From NCBI RefSeq assembly GCF_000739015.1, contig NZ_JPUG01000064.1, forward strand, positions 1 through 64,000: 64,000 nt of DNA. The letters are read 5' to 3'. Made by a program: the position numbers and the translations under genes. Shown piece after piece: positions 48,325 to 54,035 of this stretch. Numbering within the stretch: the first letter of the stretch is position 1; every line of letters begins with the position of its first letter. This stretch comes from Microvirga sp. BSC39. GTDB lineage: Bacteria > Pseudomonadota > Alphaproteobacteria > Rhizobiales > Beijerinckiaceae. Under the pieces are notes generated by a model. That model worked only from the letters and a program-made list of their open reading frames with translations. It made no database searches and had not been told where the DNA came from.

Positions 48325-48561
48325 ATGCCGCACCGCACCGTTCTTCGCATAGGGCAGGGCATAGCCGAGCACTTCCCTGTCCGCGTCTCCGAGTGGATCA
48401 TGCTCATTCCGCTCATGGGATGGGCTTGGACCCTCCTGCTCGACCCCGGCACCTTCGACAAGTCCACCTCGTTCGCTGAGATGAGCCGATGGGCAGACGA
48501 GATCACGTGGAGCTGGGTCTGCTTCCTGGCGGCTTTCCTGCGTTTGGCCGCCCTCGTGTGA
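48325..48561 (+). CDS. Small membrane protein of the lysis module, N-terminal part of a split pair
   Basis: 78 residues: VLRIGQGIAEHFPVRVSEWIMLIPLMGWAWTLLLDPGTF, then FAEMSRWADEITWSWVCFLAAFLRLAALV, with two hydrophobic helices. The stop overlaps the GTG of the next ORF (GTGA). The joined sequence (...LRLAALV + VNGTFKASFPYSPHFRG...) reads like one continuous four-helix membrane protein seen in phage lysis modules, so this may be one gene split by a single-base change. Confidence 0.65.
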   Translation: MPHRTVLRIGQGIAEHFPVRVSEWIMLIPLMGWAWTLLLDPGTFDKSTSFAEMSRWADEITWSWVCFLAAFLRLAALV

Positions 48562-48794
48562 ACGGGACCTTCAAGGCCAGCTTCCCCTATTCGCCTCACT
48601 TCCGAGGGTTCGCCTCCTTCGTGATCTGCGTCTTCTGGGGACAGATCACCCTAGGCATCCTTGTGTCGGTGGCGAACAACGGCGGCGTCTGGACGGGCTT
48701 CTGGGCTTACAGCGGGTTCATGCTCCTCGAGATGTGGAACCTGCTGAGAGCGTGGGTTGATGTCGGGGCAATCAAGGCAGCACGTTCAGCATGA
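48558..48794 (+). CDS. Small membrane protein of the lysis module, C-terminal part of a split pair
   Basis: 78 residues from GTG 48558: VNGTFKASFPYSPHFRGFASFVICVFWGQITLGILVSVANNGGVWTGFWAYSGFMLLEMWNLLRAWVDVG, two further hydrophobic helices. It continues the previous ORF's topology in a frame shifted by -1. Translation may restart at GTGA, or a frameshift in this strain broke the gene. Confidence 0.6.
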   Translation: MNGTFKASFPYSPHFRGFASFVICVFWGQITLGILVSVANNGGVWTGFWAYSGFMLLEMWNLLRAWVDVGAIKAARSA

Positions 48795-49117
48795 TCGACT
48801 TCACTTCTCCGAACACAATTGCCTTCCTGCAGTTCCTCGGCATCGGTTTCCTCGGCATGGTCGCAGCCTTCGGGCAATGGTTCGGGAAGCGGAAAGAGAC
48901 AACACCTCCTGCCACCAAGGATGTGATTGTCCCATCAGTTACGGTGGCTGACCGGGTGGCGCTTGAGCACCTGGCCGACACGCTGCGGGATGCGACCCGC
49001 GTGGCCAAGGAGCACCGGGAGCATGACACCGAGCTCCTCTACACCCTCATTGCTATACGGGAGAGCCATACGCGGATCGAGAGCATGCTCGGCAGGATCT
49101 TGGACCGGATGCATTGA
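48791..49117 (+). CDS. Single-TM protein with periplasmic/coiled-coil part, spanin-like candidate
   Basis: 108 residues. MIDFTSPNTIAFLQFLGIGFLGMVAAFGQWFGKRK is a membrane anchor with a basic flank; a helical, heptad-like tail (VADRVALEHLADTLRDATRVAKEHREHDTELLYTLIAIRESHTRIESMLGRIL) follows. This single-helix plus coiled-coil design is that of an inner-membrane spanin (Rz-like), but no overlapping o-spanin lipoprotein is visible. It starts inside the previous ORF end (ATGA). Confidence 0.6.
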   Translation: MIDFTSPNTIAFLQFLGIGFLGMVAAFGQWFGKRKETTPPATKDVIVPSVTVADRVALEHLADTLRDATRVAKEHREHDTELLYTLIAIRESHTRIESMLGRILDRMH

Positions 49118-49203
49118 GCCTGCCTTTTTATGGTCAAGGTCTATGGCCAAGGTCCGCGCATTCCAGTGATGCGTAACTAGATTTCATAAAGCGTTTGCAT
49201 CCC

Positions 49204-49233
49204 GCCCCGCTGGCTCACGCTGGCGGGGCTTTT
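49204..49233 (+). terminator. Intrinsic terminator at the end of the late operon
   Basis: GCCCCGC-TGGCTCACGCTG-GCGGGGC followed by TTTTGC. It lies 87 bp after the last lysis gene and overlaps the stop region of the convergent minus-strand gene. It ends late transcription. Confidence 0.85.
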
Positions 49234-49574
49234 GCTTCTGGCTTGGCATAGAGCGGGTCTGGCTTCCGGCCACTGTTCACAGCTATCCAGAAGCGACCGA
49301 CACGCTCCTGCCACTCGGGAAGGTGAGGGAGGCAGTACATAGCATTCGGGTGCAGGGCATAGGCCTTGATCCGGTCCGGTTTATCGCACTCCCAATCCTT
49401 GGTCAGCCGGTCAACGGCCTGATGCACAGGGTATGTCTCACCCAGCTTCTCCATCAGCTGAGCCTTGTCGAACCGGCCCTGACGCTTGCACTTGATGCAC
49501 TCGACGACGAGCTTCGGAAGAGGGTAGTGCTTAAGCTGGAAGGTTGGATCGTGATGTGCTGCCATTTCGGCCAC
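49215..49574 (-). CDS. Zinc-ribbon-like hypothetical protein, 119 aa
   Basis: Start at a GTG (49574) or the ATG three codons later (49565). LKHYPLPKLVVECIKCKRQGRFDKAQLMEKLGETYPVHQAVDRLTKDWECDKPDRI contains C-x-x-C and later Cys residues, compatible with zinc binding. I recall similar small proteins in Hyphomicrobiales phages and plasmids but no function. It follows the HTH gene 49580-49756 by 5 bp, same strand, so the two form an operon. Confidence 0.65.
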   Translation of the reverse strand: MAEMAAHHDPTFQLKHYPLPKLVVECIKCKRQGRFDKAQLMEKLGETYPVHQAVDRLTKDWECDKPDRIKAYALHPNAMYCLPHLPEWQERVGRFWIAVNSGRKPDPLYAKPEAKAPPA

Positions 49575-49579
49575 CGGCG

Positions 49580-49756
49580 TCAGCGGCTCCTCGGCATGGG
49601 TAGGTCCTTGAAGGTCTTGCCAAGCACTGCATTGGTGATTGTCGAGCGGCTGATCTGGTAATCCGCAGCCAGCTTCTTGAAGTCCTGTTCCCCAGCCGCA
49701 TAGCGCAGCCTCGCTTCTAAAACTTGCTCGACTGTCAGCTTCTTGGTCTGTGGCAT
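49580..49756 (-). CDS. Small helix-turn-helix protein, 58 aa
   Basis: MPQTKKLTVEQVLEARLRYAAGEQDFKKLAADYQISRSTITNAVLGKTFKDLP contains one clear HTH (KLAADYQISRSTITNAVLG). ATG at 49756. It precedes the zinc-ribbon-like gene. A regulator of that gene, or of the region to the right, is likely. Confidence 0.75.
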   Translation of the reverse strand: MPQTKKLTVEQVLEARLRYAAGEQDFKKLAADYQISRSTITNAVLGKTFKDLPMPRSR

Positions 49757-49908
49757 GCCCTGTCCGACGCGCTAGGAACGAACCGGGAACATTTGCGAGT
49801 GGCAGAAGAAAGCCAATAGCGGTGAAAGCTTTTCCCCATTGTCCACAGGGAAGCGGGCGCGTCAGCTCAGACGGCCGGGGAGGGTGAAGAGAAGGTTGAG
49901 AGTACCAA

Positions 49909-49964
49909 TCAAAAAGAAAGCGCCTCCCGAAGGACGGCGCTTAGTTTCGTCCTTGGGGCAAACC
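49909..49964 (-). terminator. Terminator element with TTTGCCCC lead (copy E)
   Basis: On the minus strand GGTTTGCCCCAAGG is followed by AAGCGCC-N11-GGCGCTT and TTCTTTTTG. The arrangement (TTTGCCCC, then an AGCGCC/GGCGCT stem, then TTTCTTTTT) repeats at 51765-51820 on the plus strand. It may end a short RNA, or a leftward unit. The TTTGCCCC is complementary to the GGGGCAAA loops of the elements at 50213 and 51583. Confidence 0.5.
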
Positions 49965-50212
49965 ATGGATCGGTATGCATGAGATAATCACTCGGCCGCT
50001 CAGATGCGAGGGGCAGGATGAGAACATTGGCACTATGTCGCTGCCTCGAACGGATGATGAGGCAGGTCGCCGCGCGCCCCTTGTTCTGGTGCCGTGCGGG
50101 TTCAGGCGCAGCGTCGTCTAATGCTCAGCGGCTACAGGCAGGTCTATATACTTATGTCTCTAGGTATTTTCGCGTATTGTTGCGTATCTTTGGCGCCAGT
50201 ATACAGGCGTTA

Positions 50213-50280
50213 CCGTAGGGGCAAACACGGGTCAGGGGCTGCGAACATGGTCAAAAGACCGGGCGCGGCCCTTTTCTTTT
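50213..50280 (+). ncRNA. Two-hairpin RNA-like element with GTAGGGGCAAA loop (copy A)
   Basis: Plus strand: CCGT-AGGGGCAAAC-ACGG hairpin, then GGGCTGCG paired with CGCGGCCC, enclosing GGTC/GACC, followed by TTTTCTTTT. Compared with copy B (51583-51650, minus) and copy D (5288-5357, minus), the loop and the terminator stem are conserved while inner stem bases differ but still pair. A short transcript ending here is likely; what it does is unknown. Confidence 0.5.
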
Positions 50281-50450
50281 CCGCTCAGCTCTTCCTGCCG
50301 TCTCGCACCGCCTTCAGTGCCAAACCGTCTCGATGTTCTTCTCCCCTTTGTGAAGCCGGCTGAACAATCTTAAGTGCGTGAAGTTCTGTACGGTTTCGAA
50401 CGAACTGCGGTCTCCCACGTTACGCCTTGTCACCAGCGGGAGTGAAGTCG

Positions 50451-50663
50451 ATGCTGAACCACCACGACGAGCGCTGGGAAGGCCCCATCAGAGGCCTTCG
50501 GTTGCCCCTGACAGCCTGGAGGCGCCTGCAGGAGGATGGCGTCAGCACCATTGATCAACTCAGGGCTATTGTGAACAAACTCGAGACTGTTCCCGGGATT
50601 GGCCCAAAGACGGCGCAGGTGATCCGGGCAGAACTCGCCCGTACCTCACCGGCTGAAGGATGA
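50451..50663 (+). CDS. Stand-alone RNA polymerase alpha-CTD-like helix-hairpin-helix protein, 70 aa
   Basis: ATG at 50451 with GGGAG eight bases upstream. MLNHHDERWEGPIRGLRLPLTAWRRLQEDGVSTIDQLRAIVNKLETVPGIGPKTAQVIRAELAR has the order of the alpha-subunit C-terminal domain: a first helix, G-V-x-T-I-D-x-L, and the PGIGPKTAQVI helix-hairpin-helix. The alpha-NTD is absent. Such a domain could compete with, or recruit, RNA polymerase at promoters, or bind DNA nonspecifically. It is convergent with the leftward peptide gene at 50685. Confidence 0.72.
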   Translation: MLNHHDERWEGPIRGLRLPLTAWRRLQEDGVSTIDQLRAIVNKLETVPGIGPKTAQVIRAELARTSPAEG

Positions 50664-50684
50664 GCACACTAATCCGGTTGCAGA

Positions 50685-50747
50685 CTAGGTAGTGACGGGT
50701 TGACCGGTGAGCTCGGAGATGGCGGTGGTGTCGCGGGAGTAGGTCAT
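50685..50747 (-). CDS. 20-aa peptide ORF in a duplicated 42-bp segment
   Basis: MTYSRDTTAISELTGQPVTT. The ATG overlaps the stop of the membrane gene at 50744 (ATGA), giving coupled translation. Its first 14 codons lie in a 42-bp block that recurs at 51501-51542 with one mismatch. The peptide might be functional or only a relic of a larger protein. Confidence 0.4.
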   Translation of the reverse strand: MTYSRDTTAISELTGQPVTT

Positions 50748-50748
50748 G
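50707..50748. repeat. 42-bp repeat, copy 1 (copy 2 at 51501-51542)
   Basis: GTGAGCTCGGAGATGGCGGT...GGGAGTAGGTCATG occurs at both places with one A/G difference. In copy 2 the first bases supply the stop codon of the ABM gene. In both, the minus strand opens with ATG and reads MTYSRDTTAISELT. Shared origin of the two conversion-gene ends is the simplest reading. Confidence 0.85.
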
Positions 50749-50956
50749 TTGTTCGGGTGATCCCAAGGGAGCTTCTCGAAGGAACTGAAGGACTTCGCTT
50801 AGCCCTTGCAGTCTCGATCGGCGCGGGCTTCAGCCAGACCAGCACAGGCCCGATCGCTTTGGCTGCGACCCCCATAGCGGAGCCGACAAGGATGCCCAGA
50901 ACAATGATGAAAAGCAGGAAGCTCCATTCACGATCTTTGTTGATTGCCTGTTTCAC
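50744..50956 (-). CDS. Small membrane protein, 70 aa
   Basis: GTG start at 50956 with a GGGCGGAC ribosome site. VKQAINKDREWSFLLFIIVLGILVGSAMGVAAKAIGPVLVWLKPAPIETARAKRS: one or two hydrophobic helices (12-45) and a basic, Ser-rich tail. The stop overlaps the peptide ORF at 50747. Function unknown; location suggests a lysogenic conversion gene. Confidence 0.6.
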   Translation of the reverse strand: MKQAINKDREWSFLLFIIVLGILVGSAMGVAAKAIGPVLVWLKPAPIETARAKRSPSVPSRSSLGITRTT

Positions 50957-51195
50957 GTCCGCCCCTTCGTTTGGATGGGATTTACCACCGTTCCTATTGA
51001 AAGAGAGTGAATTCCTCGGGGGCGCATAGGCTTTCAGCCTCGTCGGCCAGGTCATGGGAGGGGATAGCGGGGAGGCGTGAAGAGAGGATTGGGGCGGGTG
51101 TTGCAGCGGCAGGACATTGATTGGACTAGGTATCGCTACTCATAGCTCCATATCCCATCCAGCGCTTTGTACCTTGCAACGAGAAGGACCCCTCT

Positions 51196-51504
51196 ATGAC
51201 CAAGCTCGCTCTGTATGTGCCCTTAGAAGCCAAATCAGGGAAAGAGGAAGAAGCTGCGGAGTTTCTCCGTTCGGCCCTGCCGCTCGTTGAGGAGGAGCCC
51301 GGTACAACAACTTGGTATGCTGTGCGGTTCGATCACAATACCTTTGCGATTTTCGACGCCTTCCCGGATGAAGAGGCTAGGAATGCTCACCTTGCCGGCA
51401 AGGTCGCTGTGGCTTTGAGCCAGCGAGCGCCTGATCTCTTCGTTGATGATTTTGAGATCAAACGCTTGGAGATCTTGGCCTGCAAGCCACATCAGCCCCA
51501 GTGA
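51196..51504 (+). CDS. Antibiotic biosynthesis monooxygenase (ABM) domain protein
   Basis: 102 residues. LALYVPLEAKSGKEEEAAEFLRSALPLVEEEPGTTTWYAVRFDHNTFAIFDAFPDEEARNAHLAGKVA is the dimeric ferredoxin-like ABM pattern. AAGGA precedes the ATG. Metabolic detoxification or quinone-related roles are typical of the family, and such proteins are usually chromosomal; here it is inside the prophage conversion region. Its stop lies within the 42-bp repeat. Confidence 0.9.
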   Translation: MTKLALYVPLEAKSGKEEEAAEFLRSALPLVEEEPGTTTWYAVRFDHNTFAIFDAFPDEEARNAHLAGKVAVALSQRAPDLFVDDFEIKRLEILACKPHQPQ

Positions 51505-51542
51505 GCTCGGAGATGGCGGTGGTGTCACGGGAGTAGGTCATG
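51501..51542. repeat. 42-bp repeat, copy 2
   Basis: Same 42 bases as 50707-50748 with one mismatch. It follows the ABM gene directly and supplies the gene's stop codon. On the minus strand it opens MTYSRDTTAISELT, then continues into the ABM gene in antisense. Confidence 0.85.
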
Positions 51543-51582
51543 CCATCGGTTTTGCATGGATCCATGAACATAGAGTTGAACG

Positions 51583-51650
51583 AAGAAAAGGCCGCGCCCG
51601 ATCCTCGCGGAGTCTGAGCGCGGCCCCCGGCCCGTATTTGCCCCTACGGG
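51583..51650 (-). ncRNA. Two-hairpin RNA-like element with GTAGGGGCAAA loop (copy B)
   Basis: Minus strand: CCCGT-AGGGGCAAAT-ACGGG hairpin, then GGCCGCGC with GCGCGGCC and an inner GACTCC/GGATC pairing, followed by TTTTCTTC. It parallels copy A on the other strand 1.3 kb away. The T-run on the minus strand can terminate leftward transcription between the ABM gene and the NepR-like gene. Confidence 0.5.
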
Positions 51651-51753
51651 TGGTGGTAAACCTAAAGTTAACCTTGGCTGGAATGCGGCCATGGTTCGGG
51701 GATTATTTGATCATTCTGTGGAACTGGACGGCTCAGCTGACGTTAGCAGGCCT

Positions 51754-51820
51754 CTGATCCAAATGTTTTGCCCCTACGGATCAGGTACTCGGAGCGCCCC
51801 TCGTGGGCGCTCTTTCTTTT
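51754..51820 (+). terminator. Hairpin with TTTGCCCCTAC loop, then terminator (copy C)
   Basis: Plus strand: CTGATCC (51754-51760) pairs with GGATCAG (51778-51784) around a loop containing TTTTGCCCCTAC; then GAGCGCCC-CTCGT-GGGCGCTC (51792-51812) is followed by TTTCTTTTT. The loop is complementary to the GTAGGGGCAAAA of copies A and B. It lies between convergent genes and would terminate rightward transcription. Confidence 0.6.
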
Positions 51821-51828
51821 TCTGCTTC

Positions 51829-52047
51829 TCAGAACGTGTCCTGTCGCCGTTCAACTCTGGAAGCTGCGTCCCTCAGAGCAGGCGACAGAGGCTGCTGGAG
51901 AAAATCGCCGTACATCGCTCGTAGCGTTATGCCGATGTGGTCTTGGGTGGTTGCCTGAATTTGTGACCAGAGTTCGTAGTCTCTCCAGGCGAGAGGAACC
52001 ATGACTAGGTCACCGCCTTGCCAGTCCTCTGTGGCTATGTCCTGCAT
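51829..52047 (-). CDS. NepR-like anti-sigma factor candidate, 72 aa
   Basis: ATG at 52047 with GGGGGG upstream. The segment DHIGITLRAMYGDFLQQPLSPALRDAASRVE corresponds to the conserved NepR motif (IG-x-x-L-R-A-M-Y-x-D-x-x-x-x-P-x-x-x-x). NepR proteins bind the extracytoplasmic sigma factor EcfG until PhyR removes them in the general stress response. The partner genes are absent here. N terminus is acidic and not typical, so the assignment is moderate. Its presence in a prophage is unusual. Confidence 0.65.
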   Translation of the reverse strand: MQDIATEDWQGGDLVMVPLAWRDYELWSQIQATTQDHIGITLRAMYGDFLQQPLSPALRDAASRVERRQDTF

Positions 52048-52178
52048 ACGCCCCCCAGCTCTCCCAACAGCGTAGCTTTTAAACCTCGAAGGGCGGGGGG
52101 CGTTCCGTTCTGCTTTGGTCGTACGCTGCGAACAATGAGCATTGCTCGTCATTGACGCCCTGAACTGCTGAGGGACCA

Positions 52179-52436
52179 ATGGCGCGCTATTTCTTCGACA
52201 CTTTTGACGGTGAACGGTTTGTTCGAGATGACGTAGGGCTGGAGTGCGAGACCTTGGAGGAGGCCAAGTCGGAGGGGCAAAGAGCCTTGCCAGAGATGGC
52301 GAGGGAAGTGCTCCCGGACGGGAATCATCGAACCTTCGTGGTGACCGTGCGAGACGAGGTGGGTACCGTCGTTATGAGGATGTCCCTCTCTCTTGTGGTG
52401 GAGGAGGGCAGCGTTGACGAACAGCCTCTTAGCTAG
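52179..52436 (+). CDS. DUF6894 family protein
   Basis: 85 residues from ATG 52179. MARYFFDTFDGERFVRDDVGLECETLEEAKSEGQRALPEMAREVLPDGNHRTFVVTVRDEVGTVVMRMSLSL is a standard DUF6894 sequence. The chromosomal homologue at 6512-6754 has the same layout, though they are not near-identical. Function unknown. Divergent from the NepR-like gene. Confidence 0.9.
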   Translation: MARYFFDTFDGERFVRDDVGLECETLEEAKSEGQRALPEMAREVLPDGNHRTFVVTVRDEVGTVVMRMSLSLVVEEGSVDEQPLS

Positions 52437-52476
52437 GTCATGGAGAGGGTATAGCGGGCAGGGGTGAAGAGGTGGT

Positions 52477-52998
52477 TCACTCGGCCATGTAGTGGGGCAG
52501 GGTCTCTGCAGGCTCAAAGCTTGGGTCATTCGCGTGAGCGAGGAACATCCAAATCTGCATGACATAGAATTGCAGTCTAGATGCCCCATTCATTTCGAGG
52601 TGTGTAGAAGGATAGTCGGCCCCGCTAGGCAGTTTCCTCACACGAGCGAACCACCTCTGAGTGATCTCTTTCATTGCCGGACTGAAGCTCTTAAAGAGCC
52701 CGTCAACGTCGGAAAGCAATAATTTGTGGTCGAGGTTATGGGCAAAACGGTTCCGATATTCTCCGATTTTACGCAATGGAGACTTCAAGTCGGGGAGCAG
52801 TCCGAGTGCAATGGCGAGGCTAATCTTTCGGTCGTAGTCAGGTTTCAGCGTTTCAATTACGCCTGGTGGCAACCGCGCCTCTATAAACAAATTCAATTCG
52901 TATTCGATGTATAGATGGACGCGAATAAACCCGCCGAGCATATCGTCCGCTGTTATAGCCTTGTAGAGGCCAATCAGGCGCTCTTGGTGACTGCTCAT
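52477..52998 (-). CDS. HEPN-like domain protein, 173 aa
   Basis: Starts at ATG 52998 after GGAGGG. All-helical. The segment LRKIGEYRNRFAHNLDHKLLLSDVDGLF contains the R-x4-H signature (R-N-R-F-A-H) of HEPN nucleases; the N-terminal part (LYKAITADDMLGGFIRVHLYIEYELNLFIEARLPP) is typical of HEPN/DUF4145-type folds. HEPN proteins act as RNases in abortive infection or toxin-antitoxin pairs. No MNT partner is adjacent. A phage-defence role in lysogens is plausible. Confidence 0.65.
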   Translation of the reverse strand: MSSHQERLIGLYKAITADDMLGGFIRVHLYIEYELNLFIEARLPPGVIETLKPDYDRKISLAIALGLLPDLKSPLRKIGEYRNRFAHNLDHKLLLSDVDGLFKSFSPAMKEITQRWFARVRKLPSGADYPSTHLEMNGASRLQFYVMQIWMFLAHANDPSFEPAETLPHYMAE

Positions 52999-53113
52999 AG
53001 CCCAGACCCTCCTGGCACAGCATAGCCGTGAAGCTGGCCCTAGAACACTACTTTCCCGAGCGCAGCGGAGGGCACCTCATCACTCCTCTGGAAGAGAAGC
53101 AGGAGGAAGGGGA

Positions 53114-53302
53114 TCAACTCTCGTTGTCGAGGGAGACGTTCATGAGCAAGAGCCAGCCGATGACCGTCCAGTTGAGGGCGCCATTGAGGAGTGCAAAGGT
53201 CATCTTCGCGCCGGCGCTTTCACCAGAGCGCAGACCATAAATGGCCGCTGGCAGGAAATAGAGCGCCAAAACGGTAATCGTGATGATGTCCCACTCAACC
53301 AT
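53114..53302 (-). CDS. Superinfection immunity protein (Imm-like)
   Basis: 62 residues from ATG 53302 after GGGAG. MVEWDIITITVLALYFLPAAIYGLRSGESAGAKMTFALLNGALNWTVIGWLLLMN has two hydrophobic helices and the ALYFLPAAIY and LLNGALNWTVIGWLL pattern of the superinfection-immunity family (T4 Imm type). These membrane proteins block DNA entry of related phages. It lies 208 bp from the tRNA attR, a common site for lysogenic conversion. Confidence 0.85.
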   Translation of the reverse strand: MVEWDIITITVLALYFLPAAIYGLRSGESAGAKMTFALLNGALNWTVIGWLLLMNVSLDNES

Positions 53303-53509
53303 GGGCATTCTCCCTACAGCCCGTTCTAAGCCTGGGGGCGGCTCACCTACAAGTGCTCTGAGGCAACACTTAGCCACATACGCATGCCACCCTCTCAAGG
53401 TGGGAAGGGGTCGAAGCGCGAACCGATTTGTCTAAACAGCCGTAAAACGGTTGTCTAAAGCTTCGATACTGAATGTCGGGAAAGAGGGCTAAGCCCTTAG
53501 AAAATAAAG

Positions 53510-53583
53510 TGGCTGGGGGACAAGGACTCGAACCTTGACTAGCGGAGTCAGAGTCCGCTGTTCTACCATTAAACTATCCCCCA
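53510..53583 (-). tRNA. tRNA-Gln(CUG); its 3' half is supplied by the prophage (attR)
   Basis: Acceptor TGGGGGA/TCCCCCA, D arm, anticodon stem GCGGA/TCCGC with loop CTCTGAC (anticodon CTG), T arm CAAGG-TTCGAGT-CCTTG and an encoded CCA. The prophage boundary is within the anticodon core 53543-53557; everything 3' of it (53510-53542) comes from the phage. The displaced original 3' half remains at 8424-8471. The gene therefore stays functional after integration. Confidence 0.97.
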
Positions 53584-54035
53584 CCGAACCTGCTGATCTG
53601 TAAGCTCTTTCTGGACTATACCCTTAGGCGGTGCCAGTAGCGCTCATCAGCGTCCGTGGTGGCGCTGAGATAGGGGGCTTTTCTCGCGGCGTCAAGCCTC
53701 GAAATCGCCGTGTGTCCGGCACTTTGACCCGACCGGTTCATGCCAGGGCTCCCCGCATTTGAAGCGCGCCGCATTGCCGTCGTGAACTCCCCCAGAGACG
53801 CACCTTCCGCTGTGACACAGCGGGGAGCCGCGTGTGAAACCGCACAGCTTGCCGTTGAGGCAAGATCTAAAAGCGCATTATTCGCACAGAAGGATCGTCG
53901 ATCCTGATGCAAATATTCGCACTCTAGGATGATTATACCGCTGAGCTAATATAAGGTTGCCTTAGAGGCATGCGGATATTATTGCGGAGTCTATTGAGTT
54001 GATTTCGATTTGAATGGCGCGAGAGGAAATATTTC
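53584..54035. other. Intergenic stretch after attR
   Basis: About 450 bases of host DNA containing no convincing gene. A leftward frame over 53616-53912 has a Ser/Ala/Arg-rich translation and no ribosome site. The last 100 bases are AT-rich and probably hold the promoter of the RTX gene. Confidence 0.45.

Larger units (their letters stand above)
49757..50450. other. Gene-free stretch with RNA-like elements
   Basis: About 690 bases without a supported protein gene. A few short frames occur, none with a ribosome site and plausible composition except a weak one starting near 50121 (membrane-like). It contains the terminator element 49909-49964 and the two-hairpin element 50213-50280, described separately. 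Confidence 0.5.
8457..53557. mobile_element. Integrated siphovirus-type prophage, about 45 kb
   Basis: The element is bounded by the identical 15-bp core in the anticodon region of tRNA-Gln (8457-8471 and 53543-53557). It has an integrase next to attL, a CI/LexA-type repressor with operators, recombination and replication-type genes, a full head-tail-lysis late block, and conversion genes next to attR. Module order is HK97/lambda-like with a long tape measure protein, hence a siphovirus. All key structural genes look intact, so it may be inducible. Confidence 0.93.

Noticed and set aside
50094..50363. Rightward 89-aa frame with a membrane-like segment
   Set aside because: Crosses the two-hairpin element and terminator at 50213-50280; start context is weak.
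53616..53912. Leftward 98-aa frame next to attR
   Set aside because: No ribosome site and low-complexity composition.
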